13,938 bases of DNA from CAZBZG01 sp964496245 (GTDB taxonomy: Bacteria; Planctomycetota; SZUA-567). Positions within the stretch are counted from its first letter, which is position 1. Every line of letters begins with the position of its first letter. Positions 7,519 through 13,764 of the stretch are shown one piece after another. The stretch is from contig CAZBZG010000109.1 of the NCBI GenBank assembly GCA_964496245.1, positions 1-13,938 of the forward strand, given 5' to 3'. Made by a program: the position numbers and the translations under genes. The notes below the pieces were generated by a model. It was not told the origin of the DNA. It was given only the letters and a program-made list of their open reading frames with translations, and made no database searches.

Positions 7519-9081
7519 TCAGTCGCCCTCGGCTTGAGGAGGCGGCTCCTCCTCGTCCACCTTCTGCACTTCCTGCGTCTGCGCAGCCTCGAGCTGTTCC
7601 TCCAGCGTAGCGTGGAGGGAACCGTTGCGGTGGGCGATCAGGAGCGCTTTGACCACGTCTTCGTCAAACCTGCGTCCGGCCTGGCGGCCGAGTTCGATGA
7701 TGGCTTCCTTGAGCGTCACGCCGGAGGACTTCTGGCTCATGGCATTCGCGCGGTTGTCGAACTCGTTGGCCACGGCGATGATCCGCGCGGCCAAGGGAAT
7801 CGCGCCCCCCTTCAGGCCTTCGGGCCCCGACCCGTCGTTGCGTTCGAGCTGATAGCGGATGCCTTCCTCGATCACGTTGTAGCACGCCATGTCCTTGATG
7901 ATGTCGAGCGTTAGCCGGACCCGTTTCTGCTCTTCGGTGAGCTGCCCCGCGCTCTCCTGCCCGATGCCGTAGAGCGAGTCCTCCCCCTCCACCAGCTGCC
8001 CGATGTCGTGGAGGATGGCCGCGAGCTGCAGGTCCTCCAGATCTTCGGGCTTCATGTGCAGCTGCCGGCCGATGGCGAGCGCATAGGCGGCCACGCGCTC
8101 GGAGTGACCCCGCGTGCTCGGGTCCTTCATCTCCGCAGCCCGCACCAGGATCTGGATCGTGCTCATGAGGTGTTCGCGCTGCTGCTGCTGGATGCGCAGG
8201 TGCGAGAGCGCCAGGCCGATCTGATCGGCCATGGCCGCGGAGAGCTCGAGTTCTTCCTCGGAGAAGACGTTGTTGGGGTTGTCGGCAGCGAGGTACAGCA
8301 CGCCCGAGAGGTCGCCCGAGACCGAGAGCGGCACGCAGATCACGCTGTGAATCTGCTTGAGCACGATGCTGTCGCGGGCCGAGAAGCGGTTGTCCTGCAT
8401 GGCGTCGCTCGTGAGGAGCGCGCGTTTCTCTTGGATGGCCCGCCGGATGATGGTGCGCGAGATCTTGCCGCCCTTGCGGCCGCTCTTGGAGTGCGTGCCG
8501 ATCGGGACAATGTTGCCCTTCTGAGGATCGCGCGTGAACAGGTAGGCGATGTCCGCGTTGAGCTGCTTGGTGACGAAGGGAAGTACCTTCTCGATCAGCT
8601 CCTGCTCCTCTTTGGCCTCGGAGATGGTGCGGCCGAGCCGGTAGAGCGCGCGCAGGCGCACGGCCTCCGTGCCGTCGCCCTCGCCCACGGTCATAGCGCT
8701 CAGGTCTTCGAGCCGGAGTTCCAGGGTGTTGCCGACGGCTTCCTCCGAGAACTCCAGGTTCTCTCCGCCGCCTTCGCCGCCCTCTGCGCTGGCTTCAGCG
8801 CTCTCGAAGACGATGATGGTCGCCCCGATCTGAATGCGGTCGCCCTCGCGGAGGAGCTCTTCCTCGATCTTGTTGTCGTTGACGTACGTGCCGTTGCGGC
8901 TCTCGAGGTCGCGGATGAAGCACATCTCGCCGATGCGGAAGATCTCGGCGTGGTTGCGGCTCGCGCCCTTATCGAGGATCTGGATCCCGCAGGACGGCTC
9001 GCGGCCGATCGACAGCGGCTCCTCGCCAATATCGAACGTCGAACCTTTGGCCGGACCGTTCTTGATGCGAACACGGGGCAT
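7519..9081 (-). CDS. FHA-GAF-HD regulator with a degenerate HD-GYP domain
   Basis: Cytoplasmic signalling protein of 520 residues. An N-terminal FHA phosphothreonine-binding domain (about 1-95) shows SIGREPSCGIQI (24-35), SRNHAEI (41-47) and SRNGTYVN (61-68). An acidic Gly/Glu linker follows (96-115), then a GAF-like sensor domain (about 145-295). The C-terminal HD domain (about 310-485) has the first histidine (RGHSERV, H326) and the HD pair (LHDIG, H358-D359). However, the usual third-ligand histidine is not found near VRLTLDI (388-394), the HHE of HD-GYP is replaced by YQLE (410-413), GYP is missing from DGSGPEGL, and the late VAD aspartate is Asn439 (VANEFD). Cyclic-di-GMP hydrolysis is therefore unlikely; it may bind a ligand or a partner. 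The tail (500-520) is acidic and Pro-rich. ATG 9081 is chosen because GAGGAAG lies 7 nt upstream; an ATG ten codons earlier lacks such support. Confidence 0.88.
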   Translation of the reverse strand: MPRVRIKNGPAKGSTFDIGEEPLSIGREPSCGIQILDKGASRNHAEIFRIGEMCFIRDLESRNGTYVNDNKIEEELLREGDRIQIGATIIVFESAEASAEGGEGGGENLEFSEEAVGNTLELRLEDLSAMTVGEGDGTEAVRLRALYRLGRTISEAKEEQELIEKVLPFVTKQLNADIAYLFTRDPQKGNIVPIGTHSKSGRKGGKISRTIIRRAIQEKRALLTSDAMQDNRFSARDSIVLKQIHSVICVPLSVSGDLSGVLYLAADNPNNVFSEEELELSAAMADQIGLALSHLRIQQQQREHLMSTIQILVRAAEMKDPSTRGHSERVAAYALAIGRQLHMKPEDLEDLQLAAILHDIGQLVEGEDSLYGIGQESAGQLTEEQKRVRLTLDIIKDMACYNVIEEGIRYQLERNDGSGPEGLKGGAIPLAARIIAVANEFDNRANAMSQKSSGVTLKEAIIELGRQAGRRFDEDVVKALLIAHRNGSLHATLEEQLEAAQTQEVQKVDEEEPPPQAEGD

Positions 9082-9162
9082 GCGCGTCTTCCTCAGGCAG
9101 TTTTGCGCCAAGGGCGCCCAGGATGCGTAGCCGCGACCCAGGCCCCCAGCGCCAGATTCGGG

Positions 9163-9196
9163 ACTATATTCTGCACGATTTTCAGCGGAAAATCAA
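9163..9196 (-). promoter_or_regulatory. Candidate sigma70 promoter for the FHA-GAF-HD gene
   Basis: Reading the minus strand, a -10 box TATAGT (9168-9163) lies 17 nt behind TTTCCG (9191-9186). An alternative pairing is TTGATT (9196-9191) with CAGAAT (9173-9168), also 17 nt apart. This is the AT-richest stretch of the 153-nt gap after ilvE, and transcription would start about 75 nt before the ATG. Prediction by eye only. Confidence 0.4.
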
Positions 9197-9234
9197 TCCG
9201 CAAAAGGACTGTACCCGGTTCAGGTTGATCCGGC

Positions 9235-10098
9235 TCATGCCTCGGCGATGAAGCGGCGGAAGCGCTCGAGCAGCTTCAGCGTCTGCGGCCCCGGCTTGCC
9301 CGACCCGATCATCCGGCCGTCGATGTCGATCACGGGGATCAGCTCGGCCGCGGTGCCCGTCAGGAAACACTCCTCGGCCGTGTACAGATCGTACCGCTGG
9401 AGATCCGCTTCGCGGGCGGTCAAGCCGACCTCCGCAGCGAGCCGCATGACCGCCCGGCGGGTGCACCCTTCCAAAATGCCGGCCGTGGCCGGCGGGGTCA
9501 AGAGCGCGTCTCCGCGGATCAGGAAGATGTTGTCGCCTGTGCACTCGGCCACGCAGCCCTGGGCATTGATCATGATGGCCTCTTCGAAGCCGGCATTGAG
9601 CGCTTCGAGTTTGGCCATGATGTTGTTGAGGTAGTTGAGGCTCTTGATGCGTGGGTTCAGGGCCTCGGGCGCCACCGCGGGCGTGGCCACAGTGATGATC
9701 TTGAGCCCCTGCTCGTAGAGTTCCGCCGGATACAGCTGGATGGAGGCGGCGATGATGATGACCGAGGGCTGTTTGCACTTGTACGGGGAGAGGCCGAGGT
9801 CGCCAGGGCCGCGCGTGACCACCAGCCGGATGTACGCGTCGGACAGGCCGTTCACCTCGAGCGCCTTGTAAAGGGCCTGGGCCATTTCCTCTTTGCTCAG
9901 GGGGATCTTCAGGCAGAGCACCTTGGCCCCTTCGTAGAGCCGGTCGATGTGCTCCTCGCAAAGGAAGATCTTCCCGTTGTAGGCGCGGATGCCCTCGAAC
10001 ACGCCGTCCCCGTAGAGCAGGCCGTGGTCGAAGACCGAGATCTTGGCCTCGCTCTGGGGGACGAACGCGCCGTCGATGTAGACCTGCGGTTCAGCCAT
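9235..10098 (-). CDS. ilvE: Branched-chain amino acid aminotransferase
   Basis: PLP-dependent class IV aminotransferase of 287 residues. It would interconvert valine, leucine and isoleucine with their 2-oxo acids, using glutamate/2-oxoglutarate, in the cytoplasm. The N-terminus has the family hallmark ISVFDHGLLYGDGVFEGIR (20-38). The PLP lysine is Lys152 in RIKSLNYLNN (150-159), and the conserved C-terminal cofactor-binding stretches are TGDNIF (187-192), PATAGILEGCTRR (203-215) and EECFLTGTAAELIPV (242-256). The length is normal (about 285-310). ATG 10098 is preferred over an upstream in-frame start at 10158 because a GAGAGGGG site lies 6 nt before it and the longer form would overlap the -10 box. 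A D-amino-acid or aminodeoxychorismate-lyase role is less likely given the clear BCAT-type lysine region. It is monocistronic or weakly linked to the genes downstream, with its own promoter and an upstream terminator. Confidence 0.95.
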   Translation of the reverse strand: MAEPQVYIDGAFVPQSEAKISVFDHGLLYGDGVFEGIRAYNGKIFLCEEHIDRLYEGAKVLCLKIPLSKEEMAQALYKALEVNGLSDAYIRLVVTRGPGDLGLSPYKCKQPSVIIIAASIQLYPAELYEQGLKIITVATPAVAPEALNPRIKSLNYLNNIMAKLEALNAGFEEAIMINAQGCVAECTGDNIFLIRGDALLTPPATAGILEGCTRRAVMRLAAEVGLTAREADLQRYDLYTAEECFLTGTAAELIPVIDIDGRMIGSGKPGPQTLKLLERFRRFIAEA

Positions 10099-10148
10099 GG
10101 CAGCCCCTCTCGCACACCCCGACGTTCGCCTGATCCGAGCGCGGCGAG

Positions 10149-10177
10149 AGTCTACCATCGCGAGGCGCTTCTGCCAA
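10149..10177 (-). promoter_or_regulatory. Sigma70-like promoter of ilvE
   Basis: On the minus strand TTGGCA (10177-10172, five of six matches to TTGACA) is followed after exactly 17 nt by TAGACT (10154-10149). A TG lies one base before the -10 box, the extended -10 form. Transcription would start about 45 nt upstream of the ilvE ATG. It lies directly behind the terminator of the preceding operon. Confidence 0.7.
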
Positions 10178-10188
10178 GGGGGGAGTCG

Positions 10189-10237
10189 AAAAAACGGCGC
10201 GGTCCCAATCGGGGCAACGGATCAGGGACCGCCGCCG
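10189..10237 (-). terminator. Rho-independent terminator of the permease-LolD-hydrolase operon
   Basis: On the minus strand CGGC (10237-10234), one bulged G and GCGGTCCC (10232-10225) pair with GGGACCGC (10206-10199) and GCCG (10198-10195), giving a 12-bp stem. Six T residues follow (10194-10189). The loop is 18 nt. It begins 13 nt behind the hydrolase stop and precedes the ilvE promoter. Confidence 0.88.
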
Positions 10238-10249
10238 AAGCCGTACGGC

Positions 10250-11584
10250 TCAGTCGTCGCCGCCTTTGCCGAACATGAGGCGGGCTGCAGCCGGCGCCAT
10301 CTGGGCGTTGACGTGTCCGGCGCCTTCCACGATCTCGAGGGACCACGCGCACTCCAGGTGGTAGAGCTTGGCCTGCTTGGCCGCAGCCTCGATGAAGTAC
10401 TTCGCACGCGCCAGCCGGTGCTCTCCCTGCTTCATGGCCCGTTCGGACTGGGCAAGGTGTTCGTCGTCCGGATCCGTGTCCTCGCTCCCGACCATGACCG
10501 TCAGGGGCCGGCTGAACGCCTTCTTCACGGTCACCACCGGGCAGCCCGAACGCTTCATGCCATAGGGCCAGGCGATGTCGAAGTCGGGCAGCATGTACCG
10601 TCCGGCATTGGCGGCCACCGCTTTGTCCACCCGGGCGTCCGGGCGAAAGAGCAGCATGCGGTGGACGAACTGGCCGCCCGCAGAGTGTCCATAGAGGAAG
10701 TAGGTCTTCCGCACGCTTCGCGCCAGGGTCTTGACGCGGTCGAAGAGGTGTTCGATCAGGGTGTAGGTCCACTCCGGGCGGGGATTGCGACGGTACCGGA
10801 AGGGGCGGACCAGCTTCGGATAGGCGTCGTCCAAGAGCAGCCGGTTCAGCCAGCACGCTTCGCCGTCGCCGAGCGTCTCGGGTTCGGTCTCGAGCAGGGG
10901 ACGGGCCGGTTCGGGCAGATGCGGCGCGGGAAACGCCTCTCTGTCGTAGAAATCTTTCTGGAACAGGATCTCGTTGAGCGCGCTTTGGACCGTCTCCTTG
11001 GCGTCGAGAGCGAGTTTTTCGCCTTCGGCACAGGCCTTTACGAGGCTGCGCGCGGGTTCCGGGAGACGCGCCCAGATGCGTGCGCCCGGGCTAGGCCCCT
11101 CGCCTTCGGCCTGCTGCACGAGTACCCGCGCGAAAGCCGTCCAGTCGGGGATGTCGTTGACCGTGAGCTGGGTCGTGGTGTAGACGTTGCCCAGCTGGTA
11201 CTGGCTGCTTCCGGGAAAGTACGCTTCGCGGAAGGCGGGCACCACGAGAAGCAAGCGGTAGCGCCGGGCGTAGCGTTCCCAATCGCGGCGATACGCCTCG
11301 GCGTTCCGGTTCATGCCGGGCAGGACCAAGAGGACGGGCTGTTCGTTCCGGTGCGAGCGCGGCCGGTACGTGTAGACCGTGACCGGCCGGTCGCGGAAGG
11401 CGGGCTCGTCCTCGAACACGAAGTCGTGCCGGCCGTAGGGGATGCCGAGTTCGGCGGCGCGGGCGGCTCCGGCGCACATCGCGCCCAGCGCGAAGACGCC
11501 CGCGAGCACCCTCCCGACCCGGCGGGTCCGGCAGGCGCGAAGCTGCTGCGGCCGGTAGGCCGGAGAGGGAAGCCGAGGCACCAC
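10250..11584 (-). CDS. Exported alpha/beta hydrolase with a large internal insertion
   Basis: Predicted secreted or periplasmic serine hydrolase of 444 residues; substrate unknown. A long leader with a basic n-region, a hydrophobic core (VLAGVFALGAMCAG) and an AARA-AE cleavage site covers about 1-44. The fold core follows: VLLVLPGMN (84-92), a second strand LLLVVPAF (111-118), the nucleophile elbow GHSAGG (299-304, Ser301), a likely acid at Asp369 (VGSEDTD) and a likely His424 (EGAGHVN). Between YQLGNVY and WTYTLIEH there are about 136 extra residues (136-271), largely helical in appearance, containing LPEPAR twice. The start is the GTG at 11584, because AAGGAGGA lies 5-6 nt upstream. ATG 11617 and ATG 11608 are alternatives, the first overlapping the stop of a 31-codon frame. 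It is the last gene of the Lol-type operon and is followed by a strong terminator. PHB-depolymerase-like esterase or lipase activity is possible but unproven. Confidence 0.82.
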   Translation of the reverse strand: MVPRLPSPAYRPQQLRACRTRRVGRVLAGVFALGAMCAGAARAAELGIPYGRHDFVFEDEPAFRDRPVTVYTYRPRSHRNEQPVLLVLPGMNRNAEAYRRDWERYARRYRLLLVVPAFREAYFPGSSQYQLGNVYTTTQLTVNDIPDWTAFARVLVQQAEGEGPSPGARIWARLPEPARSLVKACAEGEKLALDAKETVQSALNEILFQKDFYDREAFPAPHLPEPARPLLETEPETLGDGEACWLNRLLLDDAYPKLVRPFRYRRNPRPEWTYTLIEHLFDRVKTLARSVRKTYFLYGHSAGGQFVHRMLLFRPDARVDKAVAANAGRYMLPDFDIAWPYGMKRSGCPVVTVKKAFSRPLTVMVGSEDTDPDDEHLAQSERAMKQGEHRLARAKYFIEAAAKQAKLYHLECAWSLEIVEGAGHVNAQMAPAAARLMFGKGGDD

Positions 11585-11589
11585 GGGAA

Positions 11590-11597
11590 TCCTCCTT
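11590..11597 (-). promoter_or_regulatory. Strong Shine-Dalgarno site deciding the hydrolase start
   Basis: AAGGAGGA on the minus strand is followed after five bases by two successive GTG codons (11584 and 11581). It lies inside the longer reading frame from ATG 11617, which has no comparable site, so GTG 11584 is preferred. Confidence 0.7.
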
Positions 11598-11616
11598 GCG
11601 CAGCGCATGCGCGGCA

Positions 11617-11712
11617 TCAGCCCCGGCCGCGGCCGGTCCAGAACGCGAAGGCCGCGCCTTCGGCCTCGCTGCCCGTTCCAGCCTCCGGCTGGGGAGCGTC
11701 CGGAGCGCTCAT
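11617..11712 (-). other. Hairpin-rich spacer that may encode a 31-residue peptide
   Basis: This stretch joins lolD to the hydrolase gene. A 31-codon frame (begins MSAPDAPQPEAG, ends WTGRGRG) starts in the lolD stop (ATGA), has GGAGAAGG in front of it, and ends in a TGATG overlap with the first possible ATG of the hydrolase. The same DNA holds three compact dyads: CCAGCC/GGCTGG (11692-11678, 3-nt loop), CGAAGGC/GCCTTCG (11662-11646, 3-nt loop), and the perfect 14-base palindrome CCGGCCGCGGCCGG (11636-11623). The structures make an RNA role (stability, processing or translational coupling) at least as likely as a real peptide. The peptide has no recognisable family. Confidence 0.4.
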
Positions 11713-12401
11713 GCCTTCTCCTGGGTCAGCGTGCCGTCCGCCAGGCGCAACACGCGATCCGCGCGGCGGCCGACCTCGGTGTCGTGGGTGACCATGACCA
11801 TGGCGGTGGAGGCGCTGCGCACCACCTGCCAGAAGATCTCGAGCACCTGCCCGCCCGTCTCCGGATCGAGGTTGCCCGTGGGTTCGTCGCCGAGGAGCAG
11901 CGCGGGCGAGGCCATGAGCGCGCGGGCGATGGCCACCCGCTGCTGCTCGCCCCCGGAGAGCTGGCCGGGCATGTGCCCCTCCCGGTCGGCCAGGCCCACG
12001 GCGTCGAGGAGTTCGCGCGCGCGCTTGCGGTTGGCGCCTCCCAAGCCGCCGCCCGCGCCCACGGCGCCGGCCAAGGCCACGTTCTCGAGCGCAGTACATT
12101 CGCCCAGCAGATGATAGTGCTGGAAGACGAAGCCGATGGTGCGGCCGCGCAGGCGCGTACGCTCGCGGTCGGACATGGACGCCACGGGCCGGCCCTGGAG
12201 CTGGATCTCGCCGGACGTGGGCCGGTCGAGCAGGCCGAGCAGATGAAGCAGCGTGCTCTTGCCCGTGCCGCTCTTTCCTACCACCGCCACCACCTCGCCC
12301 GCCCGCACCGCGAGGTCCACGGACCGGAGGATGCGCAGCGTGCGCGTGCCGTCGTCATAGGTCTTGGCCAGGCCCTTGGCCTGCAGGACCGGGTCACTCA
12401 T
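11709..12401 (-). CDS. lolD: LolD-like ABC transporter ATP-binding protein
   Basis: Cytoplasmic ATPase subunit of 230 residues. It is a full single nucleotide-binding domain with Walker A GKSGTGKST (42-50), Q-loop Gln94 (FVFQHYHLL), signature LSGGEQQR (148-155), Walker B LLLGDEP (168-174), D-loop GNLD (176-179) and H-loop His206 (VTHD). The FQHYHLL...TALENV stretch after the Q-loop is typical of LolD, the ATPase that drives release of outer-membrane lipoproteins from the inner membrane, although MacB and FtsE-like relatives are close. GGAGG stands about 10 nt before the ATG. The gene overlaps the end of the permease gene by 8 nt, so both are translated together and should form one transporter. 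Nothing is missing. The exact substrate (lipoproteins or another envelope molecule) is inferred from the permease type. Confidence 0.88.
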   Translation of the reverse strand: MSDPVLQAKGLAKTYDDGTRTLRILRSVDLAVRAGEVVAVVGKSGTGKSTLLHLLGLLDRPTSGEIQLQGRPVASMSDRERTRLRGRTIGFVFQHYHLLGECTALENVALAGAVGAGGGLGGANRKRARELLDAVGLADREGHMPGQLSGGEQQRVAIARALMASPALLLGDEPTGNLDPETGGQVLEIFWQVVRSASTAMVMVTHDTEVGRRADRVLRLADGTLTQEKA

Positions 12402-13689
12402 GCTGCAGCACCTCCACGGGTTCGCGCGTGCCCGCCCACACGGCCGGATAGAGCGCGGCGAGCACCGAGATCACGGTGGCGCCTAGCGCATAGAGCAGCA
12501 CCTTGGGCCCGAAGATGGGCTTGACCCCGCCCACCAGGAACATGCGCGGCGGGTAGAGCGGCTCGCCCAGGATCCGTTCGTGCAGCACGTCCACGAGCGG
12601 CCGGCCCCCGTCGAAGAAGAGCCCGGGCTCGGAGAGCGCGTAGCCGCCCGCCAGCCCCAGCACCGAGCCGGCGAGGCCGATGATGAGTCCCACGAGCAGG
12701 AAGACGCCGATCACGCCGCCCCGGCCCGCGCCCAGGCAGCGCAGCAACCCCACGTCGCGCACGCGCCGGCTGACGAGCGTGGCCAGGATGGCGAAGACGC
12801 AGAAGCCGCCCGATAAGTTCATGAGCACGAGGATCACTTCCTGCAGCCGGTTCTCATAGGCCATGCCCTCGCTGATGGTGCGCCAGCGCTGCTGCCAGGT
12901 CTGCCCGCGCATGAGGCCTGCGTTCACCTCCTCACGCACCACTTCGAAGACCTGTTCGGCCAGGGCGTCGGCCCGGTCGGGATGCTCGAGCCAGATGGAG
13001 AAGATGGACACGCGCGTGTCTGCATCCGACACGCGGTCCCCAAAGAAGAGCTTTTGTGCCAGGTCGATCGGGACGTAGGCCGCCCACCGGTCCTTCATGA
13101 GCGAACCGCTGCGGAAGGTGCTCGCCACCTTGACCCGCGTGCGCTCTACGTCGTCCGTGCCCGGCTGCACGTAGGAGAGGTAAATCGTGTCTCCGGCGAG
13201 CGCCCCGAGGCGCTCGGCCACCTGCGCGCCCAAGAAGATGCGCGGCAGCTCCGCGTCTTCAGCCCCGCGCGGCGCCCAGCGCGGGTCCTCCGGGTCGAGC
13301 TTGTGGTCGAGCAAATGCCGGGAGAGCTGGCTGAAGCGGACCTCGCGCGCAAGGTCGATGCCATAGGCGAGTACGGGTGTGTGGAAGCCGTCCTTCTCGA
13401 GCACCGCGTAATTCTGGACGAGCGGCGTCACCCCGCGCACATCCGCCACCTTCTGCTTGAGGGCGGCTTCAGCCTGCTCGAGCGCCTGCAGACTCGGAAG
13501 CTCGCCGAAGAAGCTGACCGTGATCTGCTCGCCGAGATCCCGGATGCGCTGGCGCATGTCCTCCAGCATACCGTCGAGCACGGCCATGACCACGATCTGC
13601 ACGGTCAGGGCCAGGCTCACGGCCAGGATGGCCACGAGATTGACCAGCCGGCTGCGCACGTATCGCCAGGCGAGGATAAGCGCATACAT
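12394..13689 (-). CDS. LolC/LolE-like FtsX-family permease
   Basis: Inner-membrane subunit of 431 residues. The first transmembrane helix is at about 17-40 after the N-terminal AWRYVRSR stretch, followed by a large extracytoplasmic MacB/PCD-type domain (about 45-280). The FtsX-like block of three helices (about 284-307, 322-350, 397-418) contains SRRVRDVGLLRCLGAG (307-322) and ends in ALYPAVWAGTREPVEVL, as in LolC and LolE. With the LolD partner it would form a lipoprotein-releasing or related envelope transporter. Only one permease gene is present in the window, so it would work as a homodimer or with a subunit encoded elsewhere. ATG 13689 is preferred to the upstream GTG 13758 because the protein then starts in the usual way and a promoter -10 box lies just in front. 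There is no Shine-Dalgarno site, which fits a leaderless message. It is the first gene of the operon with lolD and the hydrolase. Confidence 0.88.
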   Translation of the reverse strand: MYALILAWRYVRSRLVNLVAILAVSLALTVQIVVMAVLDGMLEDMRQRIRDLGEQITVSFFGELPSLQALEQAEAALKQKVADVRGVTPLVQNYAVLEKDGFHTPVLAYGIDLAREVRFSQLSRHLLDHKLDPEDPRWAPRGAEDAELPRIFLGAQVAERLGALAGDTIYLSYVQPGTDDVERTRVKVASTFRSGSLMKDRWAAYVPIDLAQKLFFGDRVSDADTRVSIFSIWLEHPDRADALAEQVFEVVREEVNAGLMRGQTWQQRWRTISEGMAYENRLQEVILVLMNLSGGFCVFAILATLVSRRVRDVGLLRCLGAGRGGVIGVFLLVGLIIGLAGSVLGLAGGYALSEPGLFFDGGRPLVDVLHERILGEPLYPPRMFLVGGVKPIFGPKVLLYALGATVISVLAALYPAVWAGTREPVEVLQHE

Positions 13690-13696
13690 GCAGACC

Positions 13697-13725
13697 AGTC
13701 TACCGGGATGGGCGCAGGCAGGCAA
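13697..13725 (-). promoter_or_regulatory. Candidate promoter of the permease-LolD operon
   Basis: On the minus strand TTGCCT (13725-13720) is followed after 17 nt by TAGACT (13702-13697), the same -10 sequence as in the ilvE promoter. The -10 box ends 7 nt before the ATG at 13689, so transcription would start at or next to the start codon. The -35 box matches TTGACA at four of six positions. Confidence 0.5.
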
Positions 13726-13752
13726 GGGGGAGCAGGCGAAGGCGCGACTGGG

Positions 13753-13764
13753 CGACACGTGTCG
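13753..13764. repeat. Perfect 12-base palindrome upstream of the permease promoter
   Basis: CGACACGTGTCG reads the same on both strands. Its nearer end lies 27 nt upstream of the -35 box of the candidate permease promoter, a position suited to an activator site, but it may be chance in GC-rich DNA. It is interrupted on both sides by non-matching bases. Confidence 0.35.

Noticed and set aside
8797..9081. Idea that the FHA protein is part of a type VI secretion or Ser/Thr-kinase cluster
   Set aside because: No kinase, phosphatase or secretion gene is visible anywhere in the window.
9179..9205. Hairpin GCGGA/TCCGC flanked by T4 and A4 after ilvE, considered as a terminator
   Set aside because: The stem is only 5 bp, and in the transcript direction no T-run follows the stem; it also overlaps the candidate promoter of the next gene.
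8008..9228. A 406-codon plus-strand frame opposite the FHA-GAF-HD gene
   Set aside because: No domain is visible; it mirrors the real gene, whose FHA and HD motifs are clear.
10097..11791. A 564-codon plus-strand frame opposite the hydrolase
   Set aside because: It runs through a strong minus-strand terminator, the ilvE promoter and the lolD end, and has no recognisable domain.
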